This document shows positions 35,570 through 45,042 of a stretch of 64,000 bases of DNA, piece by piece. Every line of letters begins with the position of its first letter. Position 1 is the first letter of the stretch. The stretch is from Ascoidea asiatica. Its lineage: Eukaryota > Ascomycota > Saccharomycetes > Ascoideales > Ascoideaceae. The stretch is taken from contig BCKQ01000011.1 in assembly GCA_001600695.1 (NCBI GenBank), positions 410,512 to 474,511 of the forward strand, written 5' to 3'. The translations under genes and the position numbers were made by a program. The notes under the pieces are model-generated. The model searched no databases and was not told the DNA's origin. It saw only the letters and a program-made list of their open reading frames with translations.

Positions 35570-38500
35570 ATGGAATCTCATCTCCCTCAAATAACTATCA
35601 ATAATGAAAGAATGATCAATTCAAGTAATGCAGAAAAAAAGAACAATCAAAGAGTAAATATTGGGGAAAATGGACAAAATTCAAAAAAAAATAAAGGCAG
35701 TGATAGCCCAAAAAATGATACCAATAACAATGAAACCAAAAATCATTTGCTTGTAAGTGATTATTTGAAGCAATACATCACCATTTTGGTAACTTATTAT
35801 CAAAAGATTAATGATTTCAAAGGATTATTTATTTTATCCAGTGATTCTTTAGTTATTCCTCCAAATTATCAAATTTTTTCATCTGATTTTAATAAACCAA
35901 AAAATAGATTCGGTGATTCAATAATTTTACTTTATTTGAATAATGTTTGGAATATAATATTAGTTTCTCCATCTGATAATATATTTTATATTTTTAATTT
36001 TACAAATTTAGATGTGGTTAATTTTTATAAAATTTTAAAATCTAGGTTATTAACTTTTTCAAAAGATATAAAAAATATAATCAGTGAATTTTATTCATTT
36101 GATTTATCTAAAAGATTAATAAATTCTAAAATTTTAAAATTTTATAACTTTGATACTTTTAAAAGTATTTCAAGTTTCAATTCTCTATTAAATTCTAATT
36201 ATGGTAAATTGAATGACTATTTTATCAAAACTTTAATACTTATAATAAAAGAAACTAGATCAATCAAAAAGACTTTAGATTTCAAATCAAATATTTTAAA
36301 AGCTTTGAATTATAAAATGGCTTTTAATGATTATTTTCTTCATTCAACTATAAGTGAAGATTTTACAAAAAGTTTTTTAAACATTGTTCCTAATTCTCCT
36401 CCTCGTCTTTCCAAGATATCCTCAAAATCCACTTTTCAAACAAATACTATATCAAAGAATCAAGAGTCTACAGGTAATCAGACTGATAATCAAAATTCAA
36501 ATCAAAATACAAATCAAAATCAAAATCAAAATACAATTTCAAATAATGATCAAAATAATCAGATAAATCAAAATAATACAGAGCGTTTAGTTCAAAATGT
36601 AACTCAGAATGATAATGAAAATCATAATTCAAATATAAATGACATTATTGATCTAACCCAGAATCCCGACAATAATTTAAATACTGTTTCCAATGTTATA
36701 AATAATACACCTCTTACTCCAACCAAGGATCTCAACTTCAATATGATAAAAAACCCTCTTGGTACTGTAAAAAAAAAAATTGTTCCCATAAATCCAAATA
36801 TACATAGTCTCGATGGAATACCTGAGGAATTAATATTTGATATTTCAGAAATTACCTCTTTAGAATCGATGAAAGAAAAATATAATCAATTTTATTCAAC
36901 CAAGGAAATTTTATTCTTCAAATTTAATCCAGATTATAATGCTTCAATATCTCAATCTTTATTTCCAAGTAAAATTGTATCAAAATTATTACTTAAAGAT
37001 CACGCTTCAATATCTTCATCTAACAATGGTCTTGAAAAATATTGTACTGGAAATCCTGAAGTTAAGAATATTTTAAGATTAATGTCATTCAAGCTTTTCT
37101 TAAAAAATTTAGATTCACAATTAATTCATAATATTGAAAAATCATTAAAATTCAAATTACATAAATTCGATTTTATTTTTTCAAGTAATCCTAGTGCAGA
37201 TAAAAACTCGTTATTAAACAATATAATAAGTAATATTCTTGAACAAAATCTTGATATTGATATAACTTCAATTTCCTTAAATATAAAGCTTTTGCAAAAT
37301 GAATTTCAAAAACTAGGTTTTAAATTTGATTTGTCGAAAGTAAATTTTAATGGATTTATCCAATTTTTCATTAGCTTAAATAAAAGTTTAAGTAATTTTT
37401 TACCAAACAATCCTAAAAAAGATCAGCCCATAATTCATATAAATGGAGTTAATCCATTTCTTAATTTATCTACAAAACCATATGAATTTATTATTTTAAT
37501 AAGCAAGCATGGAAATTTATCTCTTGCAATATCTAATAATAATGATACTCTTAAAAGCCCGGTATTGAAAAACTTAACACTGGATAGTACTCCAACACCT
37601 CAAAGAAATATTGGACATATATTGTCGCCTACTGTGAGAAATACTAACCCAACTAATGAAAACCTTCAAAAGGGAAATATTGAAATACAAAATGATAACT
37701 TGGGTGATATACTGTATGACTCTTTGATTGATTCAAATGAATTAATTAATGATAATATTTCAGACTTATCTATTATTCCAAAGGGAACGAAAGAAAAAAA
37801 TTTGGCAAAAGAAGAAAAAAAAAGAGTTGATAATGAGAAAATTTTAATGAAAAATAGTGAAATTTCGAACTCATCTAATATTAGCAATGAGCCAGTAATA
37901 CATATAAATAATGAAACAATCAATAGTATTAACAATAAGGATAATGTTAATAATATTGCTGCTACTTTAAATCGCATTCAAACTCAACAAATACCAAATT
38001 TTTTTCCTCAGAGTTATAATCAAAAAGCATTTTCGCCTCCAAATCTAAGTACAAGTACAAGTATAAGTACAAGTTCGACCATAAATTTGAATGCTAAAGC
38101 TAATACCAATATGAATTTTAATCGGACCAATACGAATATAAACCCTAATACTGTTAATTCAAATATAAATGCCAATGCTAATGCTCCTATTAATACTAAT
38201 AGGAATACTAATTCAAATAATAATTCAAGTGGTAATTTAAATAACCATTCAAGTAAAAATTCAAACTCAAATCAATTTCAAAACCAAAATCAATTTGAAT
38301 TGCCTCGATATAACCAAAATCAGAATTTAAATCCTAATCAGCAATATGGCCAAATAAAAAATCCAGTGAGAATTGATTCTAACAGTCCTATTCTAAAAGG
38401 TTTCAATGAAGCAGTGAATCAATACTCTTCGCCTTTGACAATAAGAACGGTCAGTGTGTTAGGTTCTGTAATTAATGACAAGCAATTAGCAAATATTTTT

Positions 38501-40633
38501 CAAAAATCTAAAAGTTATTTGAACTCTTTGTCAAACTTTTTAAATCACTTATTTCAATATTTACTTGAATCTAAAAGGATAATTGATGAACATTCAGTAC
38601 AATATCCTAATAATAAAAGCTCAAGTTTCAATGTTATTATTAAGAAATATCTAAATTTAAATTATATATATAAATATTTTAAACATATTTTCACCTCCTT
38701 AAATGAAGTTATCTTAATTATTAGAAGTAATAGACCATTTTCTGAAATTACAATTACTCAAAAAAATTGTATAAATCTTTTAGCCATTAAAAAACTTTAT
38801 CAATTCAAACCACCTATAGGTGATATATATAATAATTTTCAAATTGTTTTGAAACAGGATGTTAATAATCCTTCGGAATACTTTGTGGATATAGAAGATT
38901 GTTCAAATATATTTCCCAAAATTAATTCTATATATTTACCAAAAACTTTAAATGGGAACTCCAATTCTATTGGTAATTTCCCTAATTCACTTATATCACC
39001 TGAACCAAATAATCATAGATCTTTTAGTGTAATTGGAAGAAATACCAATGATTCAAGTGATAGTCGAAACTTTAGTGGTAAAATAATGGATAATTTATTA
39101 ACCCAAAATTTTATTCAAAACTCACCAATTTCAGTATCTGATAGAACACAAAATCAATTTACAAATCAAAGCCAGAATCAATCTCCAATTTTAGGTCAGA
39201 ATAATTTTCAATTTCGGCTTCCAAACTCAATATTTCAAGATGGTCAAAAAAATCAGCTAAATAATCAGCAACAGAATCATCAACAGAATCATCAATTGAG
39301 CAGTCAGATGAATAATCAACAAATGGACCAGCAGATCAATCAACAAATCAATCAACTGAATAATTTAGTGTCTAATCAAGAGAGTATAAAAAATCGAAAC
39401 ATGATTGTAAATCAAATTCCTAATCAAATTCCTAATCAAACTTTTACTCAGGTTGTGAATCATATTTTCAACCAACCACCTAATCAAGTACAAAATCAAC
39501 AACCAAATCAACCACCTCATCTAATTTCTCGTCAAGTCCCTAATCAACTATCTAGTAACAATCGTCAGCAAGATCTTAATCAAGTTCCCAACCGAGTTCC
39601 TAATCAAATTCTGAATCGACTTTCAACTCAAATACCTAATCCGATTCCAAGTCAAATACCTTCTCAATTATCTACTCAAATTCCTAGGCATATACCTAAT
39701 CTGGCAACTAATCTGATATCAAATCAAGTTCCAAATCAAAATTTTTCTCGTATTCCAAATCGACTATCGAGCGAAGTATCAAGCCAAATACAGAATCGAG
39801 TATTAAATAAAGCACCTAGTAAAGTACCTAATCAAATATATAATCCACCATTCAATCAAACACTCAATCAGGCACCTAATCAATTCTCAACACCAATTAA
39901 ATTTCATAATCAAATTTCAAATCAACCTGATAATAAACAAATTAATAAAAATAATGATGTTAAAGTTTTAAGAATATTTACAATTATTGAAAAACTTATA
40001 AATAATGAAAAACTTAAAGAAAATTTTGATATATTAAAATCATTTTCAATATATTTAAAAGAAATTTTAAAGGAATATAGAATAAATTTAAATGAAAAAT
40101 TTAAAAATAATCAAATTTATTTATATAAAAATGATAAATTAAATAAAGAAATTTATTTTATTTATAATTTCAAAAAAAATTTAATTGAAATATTTAGTAT
40201 TGAATTAATTAAACCAATTTTAGAAACTGAGAAAAATAAAAATAAAAATAAAAATAAAAAAATTGAAGAAAACAAAGGAGAAGAATCAAATGAACAGTCA
40301 TTTAAGAAAAAATTATCAAAAGAGTTATATGAGGAATTGAAAGAATTGAATTTAATTAAGAAAAAAATTGAAGAAAATAAATCAAATTTAATTAAAATTA
40401 CAGAGGAATTTGAAAAAAGTAAAAAAGTTAATGAGAGTTTTATTGAAGAAGAAAGAAAACTTATTATAAATTTTGAAAAAGAATTTAATGAAATTAATAA
40501 TAAATTAAATGAAGATAAACAAAAGATTGAAGAAGAAATTATGAAAGTTAAAAGAAATTTTAATGAAGAAAAGGTAAAAGTAATAAATGAAATTAAATTA
40601 ATTGATAATAAATTAAGTTTAGTTAATAAATGA
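35570..40633 (+). CDS. Unknown large protein B of a divergent paralogous pair
   Basis: A 1687-aa frame. Not recognised as a named family. Seen: a polar start (1-57); a folded region at 60-230 with YLKQYITIL, LFILSSDSLVIPPNY and LNNVWNIILVSPSDNIFYIF; an Asn/Gln linker with IIDLT at 359-363; and a helical middle with EILFFKFNPDYN. HINGVNPFLNL lies near 625. A second helical block covers about 950-1125, then about 160 residues of degenerate N-Q-x-P repeats (39410-39910), a small folded part, and a C-terminal coiled coil (about 1580-1687). The order YL..YI, F.ILS.D, VWNI, NG.NP and C-terminal coil is shared with protein A. Inference: a divergent duplicate pair of scaffold proteins. No signal peptide or membrane segment is clear. 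Confidence 0.82.
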   Translation: MESHLPQITINNERMINSSNAEKKNNQRVNIGENGQNSKKNKGSDSPKNDTNNNETKNHLLVSDYLKQYITILVTYYQKINDFKGLFILSSDSLVIPPNYQIFSSDFNKPKNRFGDSIILLYLNNVWNIILVSPSDNIFYIFNFTNLDVVNFYKILKSRLLTFSKDIKNIISEFYSFDLSKRLINSKILKFYNFDTFKSISSFNSLLNSNYGKLNDYFIKTLILIIKETRSIKKTLDFKSNILKALNYKMAFNDYFLHSTISEDFTKSFLNIVPNSPPRLSKISSKSTFQTNTISKNQESTGNQTDNQNSNQNTNQNQNQNTISNNDQNNQINQNNTERLVQNVTQNDNENHNSNINDIIDLTQNPDNNLNTVSNVINNTPLTPTKDLNFNMIKNPLGTVKKKIVPINPNIHSLDGIPEELIFDISEITSLESMKEKYNQFYSTKEILFFKFNPDYNASISQSLFPSKIVSKLLLKDHASISSSNNGLEKYCTGNPEVKNILRLMSFKLFLKNLDSQLIHNIEKSLKFKLHKFDFIFSSNPSADKNSLLNNIISNILEQNLDIDITSISLNIKLLQNEFQKLGFKFDLSKVNFNGFIQFFISLNKSLSNFLPNNPKKDQPIIHINGVNPFLNLSTKPYEFIILISKHGNLSLAISNNNDTLKSPVLKNLTLDSTPTPQRNIGHILSPTVRNTNPTNENLQKGNIEIQNDNLGDILYDSLIDSNELINDNISDLSIIPKGTKEKNLAKEEKKRVDNEKILMKNSEISNSSNISNEPVIHINNETINSINNKDNVNNIAATLNRIQTQQIPNFFPQSYNQKAFSPPNLSTSTSISTSSTINLNAKANTNMNFNRTNTNINPNTVNSNINANANAPINTNRNTNSNNNSSGNLNNHSSKNSNSNQFQNQNQFELPRYNQNQNLNPNQQYGQIKNPVRIDSNSPILKGFNEAVNQYSSPLTIRTVSVLGSVINDKQLANIFQKSKSYLNSLSNFLNHLFQYLLESKRIIDEHSVQYPNNKSSSFNVIIKKYLNLNYIYKYFKHIFTSLNEVILIIRSNRPFSEITITQKNCINLLAIKKLYQFKPPIGDIYNNFQIVLKQDVNNPSEYFVDIEDCSNIFPKINSIYLPKTLNGNSNSIGNFPNSLISPEPNNHRSFSVIGRNTNDSSDSRNFSGKIMDNLLTQNFIQNSPISVSDRTQNQFTNQSQNQSPILGQNNFQFRLPNSIFQDGQKNQLNNQQQNHQQNHQLSSQMNNQQMDQQINQQINQLNNLVSNQESIKNRNMIVNQIPNQIPNQTFTQVVNHIFNQPPNQVQNQQPNQPPHLISRQVPNQLSSNNRQQDLNQVPNRVPNQILNRLSTQIPNPIPSQIPSQLSTQIPRHIPNLATNLISNQVPNQNFSRIPNRLSSEVSSQIQNRVLNKAPSKVPNQIYNPPFNQTLNQAPNQFSTPIKFHNQISNQPDNKQINKNNDVKVLRIFTIIEKLINNEKLKENFDILKSFSIYLKEILKEYRINLNEKFKNNQIYLYKNDKLNKEIYFIYNFKKNLIEIFSIELIKPILETEKNKNKNKNKKIEENKGEESNEQSFKKKLSKELYEELKELNLIKKKIEENKSNLIKITEEFEKSKKVNESFIEEERKLIINFEKEFNEINNKLNEDKQKIEEEIMKVKRNFNEEKVKVINEIKLIDNKLSLVNK
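36644..36658 (+). other. Canonical-looking SUMO-interacting motif IIDLT in protein B
   Basis: Codons 359-363 read Ile-Ile-Asp-Leu-Thr, flanked by Asp and Asn/Gln in a disordered linker. The hydrophobic-hydrophobic-Asp-Leu-Thr core is the classic SIM form known from PIAS and STUbL proteins. Function here is inferred. Confidence 0.45.
39410..39910 (+). repeat. Degenerate N-Q-x-P tetrapeptide repeat region
   Basis: Within protein B, 12-nt units of the type AATCAAATTCCT recur dozens of times with divergence, coding Asn-Gln-(Ile/Val/Leu/Pro)-Pro. The units are imperfect, which suggests an old repeat rather than a recent slippage tract. Confidence 0.75.
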
Positions 40634-40874
40634 CATTATATATTATAATAAATAAGTTTTTAATTCAATTTGAATTTTGGTTGTAATTGAAATTAAAAGA
40701 ATTGTTGAAATTAGAATTTTACAAATGCTTTATTTACAAATTTAAAAATATAATTGAATCATTTAAATCATTTATAATCATTATATTAAAAATTAAAAGA
40801 AAGAAAAAAAAAATTTAAAAGTAAATTATATATGTAGTGTATATATTGTATATTAATTAATTAATTGAAGGAAA

Positions 40875-41630
40875 TTATTTTTTTTGACCTTGAGCGGCAA
40901 CAGCAGCTGCACCAGCAGCAGCAGCTTCAGGATCTAAATAATAAGGAGCTTTAACAGGTTTTAAATTATCATCTAATTCAAAAACTAAAGGAATACCAGT
41001 TGGAATATTAATTTCAGCAATTTCTTCAGCAGTTACACCAGTTAAATATTTATATAAACCTCTTAAAGAATTACCATGAGCAACAACTAAAACAGTTTTA
41101 TTTAATAATAATTCTTTTGAAATTTCATCTTGCCAATATGGTAACATTCTTTCAATAACTAATTTTAAAGATTCAGTTTTTGGTATAACATTTGGATCAA
41201 TATTATTATATCTTGGATCATTAAATTGACTAAATTCATTTGAATTTGAAATTGGTGGTGGTGGTACATCATAACTTCTTCTATAAGTTTTAAATAAAGT
41301 TGGACCAAATTTTTCTAAAGCTTCAGATTTATCTTTACCTTGTAAATCACCATAATGTCTTTCATTTAATCTCCAAGATCTTTTAACATCAATAAATAAT
41401 CTATCAGAAGATTCTAAAGCTAAATTTGCAGTTTGAATAGCTCTTGATAATTTTGAAGTGAATAAAATTTCTGGTTTTAAACCTGAATTTTTTAAAAGTA
41501 TACCAGCATTAATTGCTTCATTTTTACCTTTTTCAGATAATTTAACATCAACCCAACCTGTGAATAAATTTTTTGAATTCCATTCACTTTGACCATGACG
41601 AATTAAAATTAATTTTTTAGTTTCAGACAT
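40875..41630 (-). CDS. GPM1: Phosphoglycerate mutase, 2,3-bisphosphoglycerate dependent
   Basis: A 251-aa protein. Seen: RHGQSEWN at 11-18 with the catalytic His12 that is phosphorylated, FTGWVDVKLSEKG at 23-35, LNERHYGDLQGKDK at 88-101 with the acid Glu90, and VVAHGNSLRG at 182-191 with His185. Known: it interconverts 3- and 2-phosphoglycerate in cytosolic glycolysis and gluconeogenesis. Length matches the yeast enzyme (247 aa). The C-terminus ends in an Ala/Gly-rich tail (EAAAAGAAAVAAQGQKK), as in other yeast Gpm1 proteins. The gene diverges from PHO84 across a 3.4-kb region. Confidence 0.97.
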   Translation of the reverse strand: MSETKKLILIRHGQSEWNSKNLFTGWVDVKLSEKGKNEAINAGILLKNSGLKPEILFTSKLSRAIQTANLALESSDRLFIDVKRSWRLNERHYGDLQGKDKSEALEKFGPTLFKTYRRSYDVPPPPISNSNEFSQFNDPRYNNIDPNVIPKTESLKLVIERMLPYWQDEISKELLLNKTVLVVAHGNSLRGLYKYLTGVTAEEIAEINIPTGIPLVFELDDNLKPVKAPYYLDPEAAAAGAAAVAAQGQKK

Positions 41631-44052
41631 TTTTAAAAAGATAATTTGATATGATGATTAATTTATTAAATTAGTTTATGTTTTAAATTATTTTATTATT
41701 ATTATTTTATGATGATATAATAAAAGACAATAAAGATGAAAAAAACAAAAGGTTAAAGGTGAATAGAGTAATTGAAGTAGGATATTTAAGATATTTATAT
41801 TATTTTATTGAATAATTTGATATTTTTTTTCAATGATTAATGATTATGGTTAATATGGAAGGAGAAGAATAAGTTTAGTGGTTTAATGAATAATTAAGAT
41901 TGGAGTAATCATCAGATGGCTGGGAGAATTGCAATCAATCGTTAAGGTTCCAAGTTGCAAGTTTGCAAGTCTTGACATCTTGAGATGGAGGAGCAGAGGA
42001 AGACAAGGGAAGAAGGTGTTGGTTATGGTGGTGGTCAGGTGATAAGACCCAGGAGGGTGGTAGACGTAGTGTGATGTAGACAGGGGTGGGTGTGCCTTTG
42101 AATGCAGTAAAAAAATAGACCCGCAGTTAAGGTCTCACAAGTGCACATGCCTAGCTCATAACCGTTGCTGATGTAACATCTTACTAAGCTAAGGTCATTT
42201 TTTTATTTTAAAACCAGTTTGATGGGTCTTTTTTCTTTTAGTATGATTGGCTGACGTTAAAGAATAAACAATAGAGAGATGAGGAGATGATATAAGAAAC
42301 AGGAATAGACATTGAAATAAACATCTGAATATAAAGCGATATGAAGGAAGAAAAGAAAAAAGAAAGGCAAAAAAAGGAATATATTTACATGGAACTAAGT
42401 CGATTAATATATAAATGGAGTAAAAATATTGAGTTATTACATAAAATATTCAATACTCATGGTATATTAAATGAATAAAATAATGAAATCAGTACTTTAA
42501 CTATTGGCGGTAGTAATAAGATTATTGTATTAAATATTATGCCTAGATTTCCAAGATTTTAATGTAATAGACTGATAGTAAAGTTGCAGTAACCGTTGAA
42601 TAGTACATTAGCACTAATGCAGTAGTGAATTAATATACGAAACGAGAAATTAAAGGGCGCTTCGTTTTGAAAATTATGAAAGAAAAGTTTTTTTTTTTAT
42701 GATTTGAATTAAAATGGAACTAAAACAATAGGTAAAAAAAATTAAAGGAATTTAAGGAATGTATCAGACGATTAATTGCTAAAATGGATTTAAAAAAAAA
42801 AAATTTTAAAATTTTCAGAATTCAAAATTTCAAAATTTCAAAATTTCAGAATATTATTGTAAATACAAAAAAAATAATAAAATAAAATAAAAAAAAAAAG
42901 GTTTCACAAGTCAAAAAGAAATATTTTTTTAAAAGAAAAGAACCTAAAAAAAGAAGAAAAAAATTTGTTAATTTAAAGAATAAATTAGGAATTTGAAATG
43001 AATGGAAAGTTTATTTTAAAGACAAAATCATCCCTCATTTACTTGATAATTCAATAATTTATGAGATTAAATAGAAACATAAAAAAAAAAACAGTTATGC
43101 AATTCAAATTCTATTATTTTAAAAAAACCGTTTTTATATTAATCATATCTGAATTTGTATTTGTATTTGTATTTGTTTCACCTGTCAATTATTATTAATT
43201 ATCAATTACAAGTATTAATCAATTAACAATTACCATCCACAAGTAATAGTTTCCAATCTAAGAATGTATATCTATATATCTAATATCATTTCATATTTCC
43301 GAAAATATCAATTTTTTGTTATATTTAACAATAATAAAATATATAATTATGAAAATTTTTGAAAACCGGATCTTGGATATAATTATAGTAGCTATTTACT
43401 TCCGATATAAATGAAATATGGGATTACAATGCAATGAAAAGAAATGATGTGAAGTGAATTTAAATATAAATTAAATTCAGGTCTAATTGAATCATAAATA
43501 CAATTAGTGAATATAATAAAATTAATGAACATAAACATGTGCACTTGCAATGACCAATTAGGTAACTTTACAAACGAAGCTAAGCAGATTGTCGCAATGC
43601 ATGGGCCTTTCTTCTATTTCATCCTTTTCCATTATTAATTTTTCTCTTCTTCTCCTTCTTCTCTCATTTTATCAAGTCTTTCTCTCAACGGATTTCCTTC
43701 TTTTACTCTTCATCGGTTTTTTCCTCTTCAACCTTTTCTATCATTGTATTTCCCAGGGAATTCTCTTTCTCCAAAACAAACAGACAATTAGAAATTGCGC
43801 TCTCCGAACTGAGCACGCGACAAGAATCGCCGGTAGAACCACCACAAGAATAGAAAAAAAAAGAAGTAAAGGAAGTGTGTTAGTGCTGTTATTGCTGCTG
43901 TTACTGCTGCTCATATTATTATTGTAATTATTATTATTGTAATTATTATTGCTGTTTTCCTGAATCGCTGTTTGCTCTTTAATTACGAGACAGCTGCAAA
44001 TTGTCGGTCGTCAGCCTAAACATGTTGTGCCGGATTAGGAAAGTGGCCTCCG

Positions 44053-44076
44053 CACGTGGGCCCTGTCTAGCACGTT
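44053..44076 (+). promoter_or_regulatory. Pho4-type sites CACGTGGG and CACGTT upstream of PHO84
   Basis: CACGTGGG at 44053-44060 is the high-affinity Pho4 consensus, and CACGTT at 44071-44076 is the second, weaker Pho4 class. They lie 18 bp apart, about 970-990 bp before the PHO84 ATG. Known: these are the two site types in PHO5 and PHO84 promoters used in phosphate starvation. Confidence 0.72.
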
Positions 44077-44084
44077 TCGTGCTC

Positions 44085-44091
44085 TGATTGG
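44085..44091 (+). promoter_or_regulatory. CCAAT (HAP) box TGATTGG
   Basis: TGATTGG fits the TNATTGG core of the CCAAT-binding complex and sits 9 bp from the CACGTT site in the PHO84 upstream island. The motif is seen; its use by Hap2/3/4/5 is inferred. Confidence 0.4.
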
Positions 44092-44300
44092 CTGTGTCTA
44101 TCTTACTCTTCTCCCATGCCCAGCTATTTCTGCATTTCATGGATCTTTTCCTGCTTCTTTTTCCAAAAAACAAAAACTTTCATTAGATACTTTCATAAAC
44201 TATCATAAATTATCCAAAGGGTGTATTCTTATTCATTCTTAATTATTGACACCATGGAGAAATAGTAACTAAATATCTATTCACTATCCAATAATCTCTT

Positions 44301-44350
44301 AATCTCATACAATCTCATACAATCTCATACAATCTCATACAATCTCATTC
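44301..44350. repeat. 10-nt tandem repeat AATCTCATAC x5
   Basis: Four exact copies plus one with a single change (AATCTCATTC), in the PHO84 upstream region. Confidence 0.95.
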
Positions 44351-44360
44351 AATCTTTTAA

Positions 44361-44400
44361 TAATATTCAATAATATTCAATAATATTCAATAATATTCAA
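44361..44400. repeat. 10-nt tandem repeat TAATATTCAA x4
   Basis: Four exact consecutive copies, 10 bp after the previous array and of the same period but different sequence. Confidence 0.95.
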
Positions 44401-44920
44401 TAACAGTTTAACACTTTAATTCAATTCAATATTACTCTGTTTTGCTTCATTAAATATTCAAAAACTCAAAAAGCAACAGTGTTTTCTAACATAGTTTTTT
44501 CAATTAATTTTTTTTTTTTGCTTTCATTAAAACTTTTAACTTTCATGTTAAGTTCAAATAGCCTCTTGAAATTTATTAGTTTACTTCTTTTAAATCAAAA
44601 GTAAAGTAAAAAAAAATTAAAATTTTAATGAGAATTGTAAGCTTTTCCAAGAAATTCAATTTCTTAATTTTTACAGTAAGTAATGTACTAAATTACTACT
44701 GGTAGTAATTCATTGACTGGATATTAATACCGATAAAAATTTAAAATATTGAGGAATTTTAAATTCATATAAAACTAATCTTTTTGCTGTTTTATTTCAG
44801 TATTCTTTTTTTTTTATATATATTTCATTGTTTTCTTAATTTGAAATTCATTACAATCCTTTTTTACTTTATATTATATATAATTATATTTATATATATA
44901 TTTATATTTTTATATCATAT

Positions 44921-45010
44921 CTTATAATATCTTATAATATCTTATAATATCTTATAATATCTTATAATATCTTATAATATCTTATAATATTCTATAATAT
45001 CCTATAATAT
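44921..45010. repeat. 10-nt tandem repeat CTTATAATAT x9
   Basis: Seven exact copies followed by two with changes at the first bases, ending 32 bp before the PHO84 ATG. It probably lies in the core promoter or 5' leader. Confidence 0.95.
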
Positions 45011-45042
45011 CCAATAATAATATCTTATTATCCTAATTAAAA

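Larger units (their letters stand above)
41631..45042. promoter_or_regulatory. 3.4-kb divergent promoter region between GPM1 and PHO84
   Basis: Both flanking genes are usually strongly regulated, and the interval has two GC-rich islands. The GPM1-side island (about 41985-42190) has GGAAG cores (complement of the Gcr1 CTTCC box) near 41998 and 42010, and a Rap1-like GCACACCCACCCC on the minus strand near 42083-42096; a TGATTGGCT CCAAT box lies near 42245. The PHO84-side island (43985-44150) holds Pho4-type sites. Three decanucleotide arrays follow. Frame 43589-43927 is low-complexity and not called. Confidence 0.55.

Noticed and set aside
38860-38935. DCSNIF in protein B as a C48 catalytic Cys motif
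   Set aside because: It loosely resembles the DCG-x-F/Y of SUMO proteases but lies about 970 residues after the VWNI block, far outside one protease domain; there is no upstream Gln motif. Treated as coincidence.
43589-43927. 112-aa Leu/Phe-rich frame in the PHO84 upstream region
   Set aside because: Low-complexity translation of CTT/CTC runs; no support as a gene.
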